A DNA stretch of 64,000 bases from Prosapia bicincta (GCA_036971475.1 JBAIZL010000002.1:52568229-52632228), one strand, 5' to 3'; positions 39,636-50,936 are shown, numbered from the stretch's first letter. Notes: generated from the letters alone by a model not told the origin. Numbers and translations: made by a program.

Positions 39636-42310
39636 TGGTCATCAGTATGTCGTCAATTGCTAGTGCGCTTTCATAGTCAGGTACAGTTATATGGTTCTCC
39701 GGTCATATAAGTTCAACCATATAGAACCACCTGAATTTGCCACCATAATTCATAGATTGATCTAAGGCGTATTTGACCGCTATATTATGCAATATAAAAA
39801 AGCCTTTCAATTTCTTCCCGAACTTATTTGCGGTAGTCGATCGGTATCGGGTAGTTACGCTAAACAAATGTTTTATGATCCAATAACTTATGGATTTATT
39901 TATTAGACCTACTGGAAAAATGGTGGTACTCTTCTACAAGATTTCCCAATTTATTTTGTTCCAGAATATTTAAAACAGGTTCCTCCCCATTTTGTATCGA
40001 CAATTACTTACTTTACATTTATTCCTATATCTCCCTGTCTAACTTCCTGCCCTATATTTTAAGTTATTTTGATCTACCTTTGTGCTTTCCTGTCCGATGG
40101 CGTCTCCTAGTAATTTCTTCCGCTGACTTCGTTTTCGCTGTCCCTTCCCGTAGTTTACTTTGATTTTGTTGGCATAGTTCGCCCGTTCCAACTATATTCC
40201 TTTGCCCGTTCTATTACTTTATTATTATTAGCATATATTCTTTTCTTACTTATATACGTTTTAATTTTTGTTTGAACATTATTTTTTACTTTATCCTTCT
40301 CTCCCACAAACTTAGGTCGCATCTCAATTGACATATTGATTTGCCATTCTTTTAAATTTTTAATTTATCCCTATATTTTTTCAATGTACTCGTATTACCA
40401 TTTCTGAAGTTCCTCCCGTTATCTTGTGTGCCTTACTCTTTCCTGTTCATTGAAACCCGAATATTGTTTCCTAAAGAAGGCCCTAAACCCTTGATACTGT
40501 TAATTACCTGTCTACACGGCACTATTCGTCCACCGGCCCTCTTAAATATCTTTCAACCACTATCCTTGATTACCTTTATTATTATTATTGGATTTATTAT
40601 TTCAGAACAGCTACTATAGCTAATATGTTTCTTTCCTTTTTTCAGTTACTTTACAGTCTCATTTTGCCCTTTGTTACATTGACTAATTTCTCCCATATAA
40701 CCTTTACTCTTATTACCACTTTGTTCCATTTCATCCCCCCCCCCCCATGGCTAACATATATTTTATTGTTTGACCTAAACCCCATTCTCCTTTAATTACT
40801 TTTCGTTTATTTGTCTTAACGCTTGTTTGTCCTATAATATTCTCGTTACATACGTTTCCCTTCATTTCTTCTACCTTTACTTCTTCAATTGATTTTAATT
40901 TAGAACCGGTTTCGGCAGGGTTGGCTGTTTAGTGTTGACTTTTAATTATTATTGAATAATTTCTATTTATCCGCATTACTTGTGACTTGGATGTATTTTC
41001 GAAATTCTTTACTTCGTCGCTGGGCATTTTGTCTGCCCTTGTTAAGAGTCCTCTACTCCTACCCTCAGTCACAGATTCCTCGTTGTGATTGTTTCTTGTC
41101 CATGTCTATCTGAGCTCCTAGTGTATACAGTGCATTAGTGCATCTCAGACCTTAATCTGTCGAAAATAACAAGAACGCAATTCACCGTATGATCACCTAT
41201 TATTAGAGGAAGTAAGGTCTGCCGGTTCACTTTATGTTTGGCTGCAGTTAACGCTGTCATAGGGCTCAAATTACTGATCGGTAGTTTCAGAAGCTGAGGG
41301 TTTTTCATCTTACTGATACTAATGCGCATATATAACAGATACTTGCGCCCCATTGTCTACTTCAACCCTGACTGCTTTACCGCAAATGTAGTCCTTTATT
41401 TCTGGGCAGCTCGCGATAATGGTGTGGTCCAGTCTTATGATCCCTTCCTCTTCTAACAATTAGTCTCTAGTATCCAGGGACAATCCTCCCAAACTCGAGG
41501 TATCGATGGACCTCCTTGACATTCGTAACCCTGGACCTGCTATACAGAGTAATATGATTTTAAAAATGTATATTCCAATCCCTACATTTACTATCTCTTA
41601 GTGTTTTGTGACATCTGTATCTAGTGACCCGATAATCGAGATTTTTGGGGAGCTACTAGTTTTGAGATGGGTTGGTTTGGGATACACGTTTTCCAGGATA
41701 CTTGTCTATATGGTTTACTTTGGACTCGTTTTGGATCTAGGGAAGGTTCTGGAAGGTGGATTAACATTAGATTCTCTGCTGAGCTTTTTTTGTCTCCTCA
41801 TCGATAGTTGTCTTCCCGATCATCTACATGATCTAATTCCATTAGGAAATCAATCGCCTCCTGTATGCCCTTCACAGGACTTCTGTAGGTATATTGACTA
41901 ATTGAATCTGACTCCGAAAATGCCACATTGTCTTAAAAATCAAGTACTATTCAAGAATAGAAAGCTCTAAATATTTTACCTTGTTTACTACCCTAATAAA
42001 ATATTCCGATTTACTTGTGGGACCATTTCTGAAGTACCTCCCGTTATCTTACCTCCTCTGTGTGCCTTACTCTTTCCTGTTCATTGAAACCCTAATATTG
42101 TTTCCTAAAGAAGGCCCTAAACCCTTGATACTGTTCATTACCTGTCTACACGGCACTATTCGTCCACCGGTCCTATTGAATATCTTTCAACCACGATCAA
42201 TTTGGTCTCATTTCCTATTGGCGGATCCCTTCGACTTATTTAAAAATGACATACGTTTGTTGTTACTCCTACCCAATAATCAATCTGTCTTAAATAAATC
42301 GAGGCCTTAA

Positions 42311-43626
42311 AGCTAGTCTTTCTCGGTTGGAATTTGTGAATCCTTGTTTCTTCTGGACTAGTTTTCTATATCTTCTCTTCCACTCATTTTACATGTTGTT
42401 CAACATTCTTATCGTGATCATTTAACACTTCCATTTTCTTTATTTTGGGCCGTTTTCCACTTTTTCCTCTATTTTATCTTGGAATCCTGCTATGCATCCT
42501 TCCCACTGTTCCAACCTATTGCCTTCGGTTTCTTTACCCATTGGCACCTTTATTTCTAAAAACTTACTTAATTCGTTTCCATAAAGTCTTTTCTTTCTTC
42601 CTGTCTTTCGGTTTCTCTACTTTTCCCTTTCATCTTTTGGGAATCGCCATCTCTGTCGTCTTGTTTGGTACTGTCGATAAGTGCTTAGTGTGAAAACCTT
42701 TATTTAAATACTTCATCTTACCTATTTGGCATTGTGATCTTGAATTGCTTTTTTAACATCTTACGGTGTTTTGAAATTTATTGACGAACGAAATTAAAAC
42801 CTGTTATTGATACTTTGAAAAATTATACTGTTGAAAAAAGTTTTGTTTCATTATAGAAACTTTAAAGTCGAAAATACTTGAAAAAACCGACTACTCGAAA
42901 AATGTAATAAGTTACCTGGCATGACTAGAAATTTGAGTCTTAACCTACCAGTGACCCTTTTTGCATATTGGAAAACGTCATCGATGTCGGCTTTCTCTGC
43001 GCTCGGACCTATTCTCTCTCTCTTTCTCTCTATCTCACGCCTCTCTTGCACATTTATTTCCCCTCCTGCCTTTATCTATGTTCTCTATTATCAGTATGTT
43101 CCATCTGTCGACATCTTCTGTTGCTAGCTGAACTCAATTATTTCGATTGTTTTTATAATATTTAATAAAACTTCTTACTTAATATATTTAATTAAAATTT
43201 ACATATTTATTTTTATTGATTTGGTTAATTTTATTTTGAAGATTATAAACCAATGGCTTTACCTTACAATTGCTTTTAGTTATATTAAATTTTATTCACA
43301 TTTATGACTTTACACTCGTTATAATTGTCGTTTTGACTATTTTGAATTTATAAACTTTTAATAGAATTAGTTTTCATTCGTATGAGCTTCAAATGGCATT
43401 TCAACCAGTATGATTGTGTGTGTTTGTGTGTGTGTGTGTGTGTGTCAGAGATAGAGACGTGTGTTTGTTTGAATGTGGTAAGTGTAAAATAAGTTACTAA
43501 AAAGTCATTGGCCTCTTTTTATTTTATTATACTCACTTCAGTAATAATTAAACTAGAACGATATATTCCACCCAAGAATAGGATCAGCTTATTAAATAAT
43601 TATATTAAATAATGAATTTGTTACAG
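42311..43626. other. Intron before the terminal exon of gene 1
   Basis: Probably continues the Gypsy relic to about 42700. Beyond that there is a short (GT)n at 43420-43446. No gene was recognised. Confidence 0.4.
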
Positions 43627-44760
43627 GTTTTTACGTGTACAAAAGCCTTAGAAAAAGCAAAAGATGGGAAAGCAGCCTACTTTAGCAATCTAAATTCCGT
43701 GTTTACAAAACTTCAAATGCTTTTAGCCAATAAAAGTGAACTATTGAATGTAATTGACCAACAAACATATGATATGGGAAATGATCTTAAGACAACTTTA
43801 TTAAAAAGTAACGTAAACAGTAACGTAACGAGTGCAAATCCCATTCTTCGAATTTATCAATCAAACTGCTCAGCTTGCACTGAAAAAACTGTGTTTGTTC
43901 ATAGTTACTGTTTGAGCGCAGAAATAAACACTCTAAACTCTTTAATTTTAAATATTAAATACGTTTTCGGCAATATTACAAAAGTAAATGCTACGAATAA
44001 GGTAGACTTTTTAAATAACTTGAATAAATTAAACGGCGTTGTAAACAACTTTAACGATTACTTTAGCAAGAGATTATTAAACTTCACTAAATTGCTAATA
44101 TCCATTAGACAGAAATCAGAGTACTATATTATTCCTGAAGCTCTTTATTCTACCGGCAACACTCTAATAAACAGTTTCCAAATCGCAAATCAAAAGCTTA
44201 ATAGTAGCGAGTGTGAGAAATACCTAACATTTAAGTTAAATCAACTGTCACAGTCAGTCGGGGAAATTGTAACACCCTACAGTGAATCCAAATATTTGTT
44301 GCCAAGCCTAGAAATATTCCTGAATAAATATGGTGACGGGATTGAAAATAAAAGTGTACTAGAATTAATCACCAGTTTAGAGAACACATTTATAAGCGTA
44401 GAAAATAAAATTAACTATGAAAGCAACAACGTTGGACTAACAGAGGCGTACACAAGGCTTAGTTCAGTTATATCATCTCTCAACAATATTCTTGTTGAAA
44501 AAGCTGACTGTTTAGAGACATCAATTAAAGGGGAGAATGTCCTTGTTTATAATTTACTAAAATGTCTATCTGTGACCAATCAAGGAGTCGCGGATATCTC
44601 ATCAGTGAAGAAACGTGTGGCACAGTGTAACGTAGAATATAGAGTGCAAAATTATTGCCTAAAATACACACCGGTGACGTCAGCTCAGGAACTTGTTCGA
44701 TGCTTAAGTTTGGCGTTTGCTTCATCTGACAGAAACAATATTGATTGTTGTTTCAAATAG
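43627..44760 (+). CDS. Gene 1 terminal exon: orphan secreted cysteine-containing domain
   Basis: The longest coding stretch in the window: 377 codons after a TTTGTTACAG acceptor at 43626, open in phase 0 to a TAG at 44758-44760. The peptide starts VFTCTKALEKAKDG. It has many NxS/T sites (for example NVTS, NITK, NATN, NFTK, NSSE, NKSV) and cysteines concentrated at the start (FTC, NCSAC, SYC), in the middle (SEC) and at the end (DC, KC, QC, YC, RC, CC). Leucine-rich alternating stretches suggest a mainly helical fold without membrane segments. With the upstream signal peptide and Kazal-like exon it would be extracellular. I recognise no family. The ATG at 43612 lies in the acceptor region and is probably not used. 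No canonical AATAAA was seen just downstream. Gypsy relics flank it on both sides, but its frame is intact. Confidence 0.8.
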   Translation, partial: VFTCTKALEKAKDGKAAYFSNLNSVFTKLQMLLANKSELLNVIDQQTYDMGNDLKTTLLKSNVNSNVTSANPILRIYQSNCSACTEKTVFVHSYCLSAEINTLNSLILNIKYVFGNITKVNATNKVDFLNNLNKLNGVVNNFNDYFSKRLLNFTKLLISIRQKSEYYIIPEALYSTGNTLINSFQIANQKLNSSECEKYLTFKLNQLSQSVGEIVTPYSESKYLLPSLEIFLNKYGDGIENKSVLELITSLENTFISVENKINYESNNVGLTEAYTRLSSVISSLNNILVEKADCLETSIKGENVLVYNLLKCLSVTNQGVADISSVKKRVAQCNVEYRVQNYCLKYTPVTSAQELVRCLSLAFASSDRNNIDCCFK

Positions 44761-44904
44761 AGTGAATAACCTATTGTATTTACATGGTAGATTTGTTGAA
44801 ATAACATACAGTCTCTTACAATATGTGTTACGCAGATTTATTTTTAATATAATACCTTGCAATATCCGATTGAAACGAGTAAGTCTATATTGACGGTTAA
44901 ATGA

Positions 44905-45365
44905 AAATCGCTACGTCTCTCACGTCAGTTTACAGGTAAGTTCGTTGTCCCTCGGACCTAATTATTCAGGCATAATTGTAACTCTATCCGTAAACAAACG
45001 TTAACCTTATCAAATGCTACTTGCATGCCACTTTCCCATGCCTTAGGTTGTTCATTTCTCAATAACTTTAATAATGGAGCTGTCGCCATGGCGTGCAGGT
45101 AAGCACTTTTTCTGTGTTCCCAGAAAAGATTGGAATTTTGTTTCGTGATTCTGGGAATTCATGAATAGCTTGAAGTATTATCCAGACGATTTTTCTTTTT
45201 TCTGATTGAATAAAAACCCCAGATTAAAATTCTCATTGATAGAACGTTGATTTTTCTAGGTTAATCGTTAGGTTTCCCTCTCGGAATTTGGAAAACAAAT
45301 ACACACAAGTGCCCTTCAAATATTCCGGATACAATAGATCATCAACATACACCAAGATGGGAAGA
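44905..45365 (-). pseudogene. Ty3/Gypsy reverse transcriptase / RNase H border, second fragment
   Basis: The minus-strand translation includes FWEHRKSAYLHAMATAPLLK followed by LLRNEQPKAWESGMQVAFDK. This is the region after the RT where Gypsy elements show APLTxLLKK...W...AFxxLK. It aligns with 38590-39130, so it is a second copy of the same element in the same orientation. The two copies sit either side of the terminal exon of gene 1. Confidence 0.8.
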
Positions 45366-45830
45366 TTTTTTGTATAAGATCCAAGCAAACATTACAGCGT
45401 ATAAAAGATTAATGATTTGAAGTTTTGATTTTTCTATAGAATTACAATTGCAATGTTATAATTTTATAATAATTACTACAAAATGTAATTTTTTTATTGG
45501 CAGCCTTCAACACGAAGTGGTTATTTGAACTACTAAATAAGTAATAGGCTATATCGTGTTGTAAGGTTCATTAGAAGCTCTCACTGAAGTTATACAATAA
45601 CTAAAATATACTCTTCAAAGCATGTTACAATTATTACATTAATTTTACTGAAATTCTGCTCTTTATTTTAATTTTGAGAAGCAGTTGTTCAACATGAAAT
45701 GAACCTAAATGGTTTCTACATTTCATAAATTTTCATAAAATCATAGCATAAAGTTATTCAATTATATTGTTAGCATAATTTTTTTTAAATTCTCGAACTT
45801 TAGTAGTTATTTGAGAACATTGTGGTTTTT

Positions 45831-45934
45831 AGAGTGTAAATATTTATTTTAATGCAAAATTATAATATATTTCAGTAACATATTTGTTACTGAAATATAT
45901 TATAATTTTGCAATAAAATAGATTTTTACACTCT
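45831..45934. repeat. Compact foldback (MITE-like), 104 bp
   Basis: Two 50-bp arms (from AGAGTGTAAA and to TTTACACTCT) match with about four differences around a 4-base TATT loop. Transcripts would form a long near-perfect hairpin. No clear target duplication was seen. Confidence 0.9.
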
Positions 45935-45984
45935 ATAAGTAAGACCAAATGGTTTACTTCTTCACAAAATTAAAATAAAACTTC

Positions 45985-48227
45985 AATCAATGAACTATCA
46001 TCAAAGTATTTCTAAACTTTTGAATTTAAAACATCGGATTCAAATCTTTCAGCAAGAAAAACCGCAAAATATTTACATTCTTATCATAAACATTCACAAC
46101 CCTTTATACAACACCATTATATACATTTTACAGACTGTATGAATACCCAATTTTGAACAGGACGGCGAAATTATAACGCCCAAAGCAATTACAAACTTTC
46201 TACTACAAATATACTAATCAAACCTAATTGTGTGCTCAAATTGTATAAACGATAGATTTAGCTTATTCAAACTTGACACTTAACGGAAAGCTGGAGATAA
46301 TTTGTTTACTTAAGTAACAAGTGTTTGCTTTGTATACATTCTTTTGTAGATGTTTACACAGCCACCAGATGCTAAAATTGATAATAATTTTGTGAGAAAA
46401 GTAATTGTGCAACACATATTTTGTGTTAGACTATAGATAGGAAGAAATACATGTAAAATATATACATTTAGAACATTATTGATTGAATCACAGATGAAAC
46501 GCTCTGTACGTGAAACATAACATAATTATAAACCCTTTATTAAAATATTACTTCCTTATTTATTAATAGAGTTATCTCTTGCCTTGAATAAAATATTAAT
46601 CTTTATTGGCTTCTCATTATCATTGACCATATGTGTGTTTGTAGTAGTTTCAACAGAACACTGATAGAGGATTTAAAAAATGCCTATTCTTTCCTAACTT
46701 GATGAAAATTATTATATCTAATTGAAATTATGTAAAATAAGATTATTAAAGGACGAGGGGCATAATCTCCGTAGAATTTTTAAAATAAAAAGTAAAACCT
46801 ACTTTTCCCTTTAGATTTCCTGAAACAGAAAAGTAGCGAACGAATGTGTTAAATCAATTATATCCGCTAGATTATATACTACTTCAGTGCGGGAATAAGA
46901 ATATAATTGGATATTTGCCGAGAGTCGGATAAAACTCCCCTTCCTGGACAGCTGGTATTCTGCAGGTAAGGAACAATCCTGTAATTTCTTCCAGTTCTCT
47001 GTGCCAGGGAACCATTTCCTCACTCTGATATTATTAACACATCGATTATTCTTTGTGCCCTTTATGAGAAGAGGATGTGACGTCTACATATGTCTCTATC
47101 ACTATTAAAAACTACATCTCATTCAGGTTTGTAAGCCTACAAACATGATCCCATGACGTTACCCTATTCCCATTATTACCTTAAATCTTGAGTTTTAAAA
47201 GATATTTCCGAAAAACTACTAGTAGGGGTGTTTCGTATTACCTTACATTTACAGTTTTTTTTGACTAAATCAAGTTTATAGGTGACAGATGGTGTATTAT
47301 TAACAAAATGTATTTAAATACTCTTTTTAAAACAATTCTACTGATTTTACCATATTTGAACGCATACCATATTTATAGAAAAATAACAACAAACCTTCTA
47401 ACAGGCGCTCAAGGATTGTAAAATAAACTTTTTATAAAAACACAAATTACTCTAATTTTGATACATTTGAAAAACTTTGTTTTCATAAATATATCAGTAA
47501 GTTTTTCATATATCCTTAAGAATATATGAAAACCGATCTAAAAATATTTTTCACTGAGGTTTAAAGTGATAGGTACTACTAAATTCTATACGGGCCCAAT
47601 AAATCAAAAACCAAGAAATCTAACTTTTTAATGATTTATTAATAATATTTCTCAAAATCATTTTAAGTTTGTAATGATCTAATCACCTCCTATATTTATC
47701 ATGATATATAAGTGACGTATAATTAACCTTTGGAGAAAGAACTATAAAAGTAAACGTTCTCTTGAAATTGTCCGATATAATTTATTTCAATATAAATTTT
47801 TACTGTCTACACATAGAAAAAAACTGTTGACTTCTTCTCAAAATTAACAGAACAACTTCTACCAATAAAATATCATCAAAGAATTTTTAAACATTTGAAT
47901 TTGAAACATCTGATTGAAATCTTTCGGCAAGCAAACCTCAAACTATTGATATTATTATCATAGGCATCCCAAACCCTTCTAAACAACGCCATTATATAAA
48001 TTTTACAGACTGTATGAATCCCAATTTTGAACAGTACTGTGAAATTATAACGCCCAAATAATTACCAAGCAATTACAAACTTTCTACTACAAATACACTA
48101 ATCAAACCTAAATGTGTGCTCGAAGAGTTTAAGCGACATATTTAACTTATACAAACTTGAAACTTGAACGGAAAGCTGGAGATATTTTGTTTACTTGAGT
48201 AACAAGTGTTTGCTTTGTATACATTTA
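45985..48227. repeat. Direct duplication: 45985-46345 and 47840-48227
   Basis: The two segments share long stretches including GACTGTATGAAT, CAATTACAAACTTTCTACTA, GGAAAGCTGGAGATA and AAGTGTTTGCTTTGTATACA, offset by about 1.87 kb with small indels. The sequence between them (46346-47839) has no recognised gene. A weaker third echo begins near 48290. Confidence 0.88.
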
Positions 48228-48375
48228 GGTCACAATATTTATTCAATGAGATAAAAGTGAAGTATTTTTGTCTTTTAAAAAGATATTTGTAAAAGTGAGC
48301 ATTCTGTTGAAGTTATCCGGTGTAATTTATTAGATACTGATAACTGATACCTTGAAGTAAGTAAACAAAGAAATT

Positions 48376-48377
<2 letters not shown>

Positions 48378-48417
<40 letters not shown>

Positions 48418-48478
48418 AAGACTTTGGTGAATATTGATGACATACCTCTGTTTTCTTATCAAATAATTATTACTATTA

Positions 48479-48529
<51 letters not shown>
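48378..48529. repeat. (CT)n and (TA)n microsatellites
   Basis: CT repeat at 48378-48414 and TA repeat at 48484-48529. Confidence 0.97.
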
Positions 48530-48534
<5 letters not shown>

Positions 48535-48634
48535 TTTTTGTAAATTGTAAAACTTGCTCTCTAAAACTGGCAGCTATCATTTTGCAGATGATCGGAAAAT
48601 GAGTGGGGTCTGTCAGTTCAGATACAAAGATTTA

Positions 48635-49325
48635 TTAAGAGTTTATTAAATAACAGATCACTTGGTCAGACTGGAAGGAAGCGATCCTCCAGGGGGATAT
48701 TAACGGCTTTACTGGCATTTGTCTTTCTCTCTGTTTTATTTCCTGAAGCTCCCCAACTGCCGGGGTAACTGATCGTAAAGGAGACGTGATCAGAATAAAT
48801 TCTTCCCTTTCGAGGTCTGTCACAATGTCGTCACTGATTGTCTCATTTATCATTAACGTAATAACGCTAACTGCACTGGTATGTTTTGTTTATATTTAGT
48901 AGAACAAATGACGTATTACCAATTTTTGTAATGGAAATATAAAGCATTATATTTTTTTCTACCGTATGCACCAAAACAAACAGGACTGAAACAATAGTAA
49001 TACTTTATTTTATTTGGTTTTATTTAAATTCACAAACATATACAAGAAAGATGAAGCCTAATCGGTTAGACTCAGGGGAAAAAATGTTCTATGTGAGCTT
49101 CATTTAATTTGAGGCTACACTCAACATGATAGCTGGTGCGTCATCACGGAAAATCTTCTCCTTCATTATTCCAGACGTAGCGGTCAGGTGTTGTAAGTAC
49201 GAGGAAGTGGGTTGGTTAAGGAAAGTCTGTTCTAAGGCAGATGAGTCTGTTACAAATGTTTCATAAAAGAAATCAAAGCTTTCTAAAGTAGTATGACTGA
49301 TTGCGCCATCTTGATGTAATTATTA
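48635..49325 (-). other. Unassigned coding-like segments
   Basis: Two minus-strand open stretches look protein-like. The first, at about 49310-49100, reads GAISHTTLESFDFFYETFVT, DSSALEQTFLNQPTSSYLQH and ATSGIMKEKIFRDDAPAIML. The second, 48853-48635, reads MINETISDDIVTDLEREEFI and ITSPLRSVTPAVGELQEIKQ. Both use codons less biased to AT than the surroundings. They may be exons of a minus-strand gene or parts of one transposon ORF. I do not recognise the family and saw no convincing splice sites. Confidence 0.35.
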
Positions 49326-49383
49326 TGAACGAAAATGCAGGTTTCGGGGACAAAATAAAATTTCGTGAGGTTTAGTTTGGCGC

Positions 49384-49460
<77 letters not shown>

Positions 49461-49540
49461 AGATTATGCAACACTGTTTTCTTGTATACACTTATCACTT
49501 TCACTTATGTACTTAAACAAGAATCTTACTTGGTAATAAC

Positions 49541-49903
49541 GGAATATACAAAATCGAATGCCCAGACTGTAATAAAATATACATAGGCCAAACAAAAAAG
49601 AAATTAAAAAACAGATATCAAGAACACCTCAATGCATTCATCAAACCTGAAATTTATAACTCAAACTTAGCCACACATGCCATCAAAAACAAACACACAT
49701 TCCCCACATTAAAAAACGTACACCTAGTAAAAAAGGTTAAAAAAAGCCTCAAAATGACAATCTGGGAACCACTAGAAATTTATAAAAATAAAAATAATAT
49801 CATTAACGAACAAATACAAATAAAATCAAAAAACGATAAATTATTCAATCTAATAGACAATATTAACCCCAAAACTAACGTTAAAACTCACACAGTGCAG
49901 TGA
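49541..49903 (+). CDS. GIY-YIG endonuclease domain of a Penelope-like element
   Basis: An uninterrupted 121-codon frame from GIYKIECPDCNKIYIGQTKK through KNRYQEHLNAF, NSNLATHAIKNKHTF and MTIWEPLEIY to a TGA at 49901-49903. GIY and YIG are both present, with the paired cysteines between them and the conserved R...H helix that are normal for Penelope endonucleases. The domain nicks target DNA for reverse transcription. It has no ATG before the domain, because the frame begins inside the terminal arm, so it is an N-terminally truncated remnant. The absence of any stop or frameshift suggests a young insertion. It is in better condition than the copies near 12 kb. Confidence 0.85.
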   Translation, partial: GIYKIECPDCNKIYIGQTKKKLKNRYQEHLNAFIKPEIYNSNLATHAIKNKHTFPTLKNVHLVKKVKKSLKMTIWEPLEIYKNKNNIINEQIQIKSKNDKLFNLIDNINPKTNVKTHTVQ

Positions 49904-49979
49904 ATCTAAAAATAGAACATAACAGTACACCAAGGTCAACGATAAATCCAATCAGCTCGCAGTCTACAACCCTGTTCAG

Positions 49980-50028
49980 TATGTCTGAGGACGACGGCAC
50001 AGCCAGCCATTGAAAGTTAGCTCACATA
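49980..50028 (+). ncRNA. Hammerhead ribozyme-like motif after the endonuclease
   Basis: Stem I TATGT (49980-49984) and ACATA (50024-50028) pair perfectly. The core is CTGAGGA (49985-49991), which fits CUGANGA, and GAAA (50012-50015). Stem III is minimal: AG (50015-50016) with CT (50021-50022) around a TTAG loop, and the predicted cleavage follows C at 50023. Stem II (49992-50011) is poor, with only a short GGC/GCC pairing, so activity is doubtful. Its place in the 3' region of a Penelope-like element is where such ribozymes are known. Confidence 0.5.
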
Positions 50029-50067
50029 AATACCAAGTAAGATTCTTGTTTAAGTTCGTAAGTGAAA

Positions 50068-50123
<56 letters not shown>

Positions 50124-50154
50124 TTTCACTTACGAACTTAAACAAGAATCTATA

Positions 50155-50156
<2 letters not shown>

Positions 50157-50217
<61 letters not shown>

Positions 50218-50236
50218 ACGGGTGTTGTGTGTGTAT

Positions 50237-50268
<32 letters not shown>
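50157..50268. repeat. (TA)n then (GT)n microsatellite
   Basis: TA tract to about 50216 followed by a GT repeat to about 50268. Confidence 0.97.
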
Positions 50269-50269
<1 letters not shown>

Positions 50270-50936
50270 TGTGCGTGAATTGAAGGACGAAGTTTATGAT
50301 CTCTAATATATTGTTACCAAATGACAGTATTAAGGAGTCAGGATAGGCGTAACCGATAAGCTTATACACATAAAATTACAATACAATTATTGTAAAGAAC
50401 CCTAATACTACAAACATAAACTAAAATAACCAATAAAACATGTTAATTAAGATTATTTGTTATTTTTTATTATATTTTTGGTATAGGGGTTCTTTCCAAT
50501 ATTTTCATTGCAATATAGTGTAACACTGTGCTATTGATATTGTATACAAAATAAAAGACTGTAGGATATATACTAGCCAAACACTTGCCCTATGAGGATG
50601 TATTGAAAGTGATGAAGGCCAGATAGAACTCCTTGCTGATTGCAAACGCTAAAATACTTCTCAGTAAAATTGAGTGTGATAGCAATATGGGTCTTAGATC
50701 AAACGAGATTTATTTGATCGATTGACATGGTTTAGATTTAGTTTTCAATAGGATTTAGTATTAATGAGAAACAAAATATAAGTAATATGTTACCATACTC
50801 CCAGCATTGATATTTTTTGGTGAAACATAGACGGATTAAATAGCTCTCTTATATTGATAAATATACTCTTATATATGTAAATGTTTATATTAAAATAAGA
50901 AGACTTTTACCAGACTTCTTCTCATATCTCTGATAG
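50269..50936. other. AT-rich spacer upstream of gene 2 exons
   Basis: No promoter or coding exon was recognised, although gene 2 needs an upstream exon ending in phase 0. Confidence 0.4.

Larger units (their letters stand above)
38590..42310 (-). pseudogene. Ty3/Gypsy gag-pol relic, nested with a foldback
   Basis: Read from high to low coordinates on the minus strand. 41600-41900 gives a gag-like stretch (SPVKGIQEAIDFLMELDHVD). 41353-41135 gives a retropepsin-like segment (KLPISNLSPMTALTAAKHKV then RQTLLPLIIGD and IFDRL). 39960-39640 gives the N-terminal RT region (PVGLINKS..., DYESALAIDDIL). 39130-38590 gives later RT (AYVDYQLYPEYLK, LTINLEKSKFC) up to the RNase H border. Stops and frameshifts are abundant. 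A TA-bounded foldback (39221-39600) interrupts the RT. The segment at about 40395-40560 is nearly repeated at 42030-42200, a partial internal duplication. It lies within the intron before the last exon of gene 1. Confidence 0.8.
49386..50216 (+). mobile_element. 5'-truncated Penelope-like element between TA tracts
   Basis: (TA)n (49386-49456), then an inverted terminal arm (49494-49535, ATCACTTTCACTTATGTACT...), an endonuclease ORF, a 3' region with a hammerhead-like motif, and the complementary arm (50031-50072), followed by (TA)n (50072-50119). A third copy of the arm (50121-50151) and another TA tract (to 50216) follow. Inverted terminal repeats and hammerhead ribozymes are typical of Penelope-like elements. 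The reverse transcriptase is absent. Confidence 0.85.

Noticed and set aside
43612..43626. ATG at 43612 as the start of the 382-codon frame
   Set aside because: The ATG lies in the acceptor region immediately before TTACAG and the product would lack a signal peptide; an internal exon start at 43627 is more consistent.
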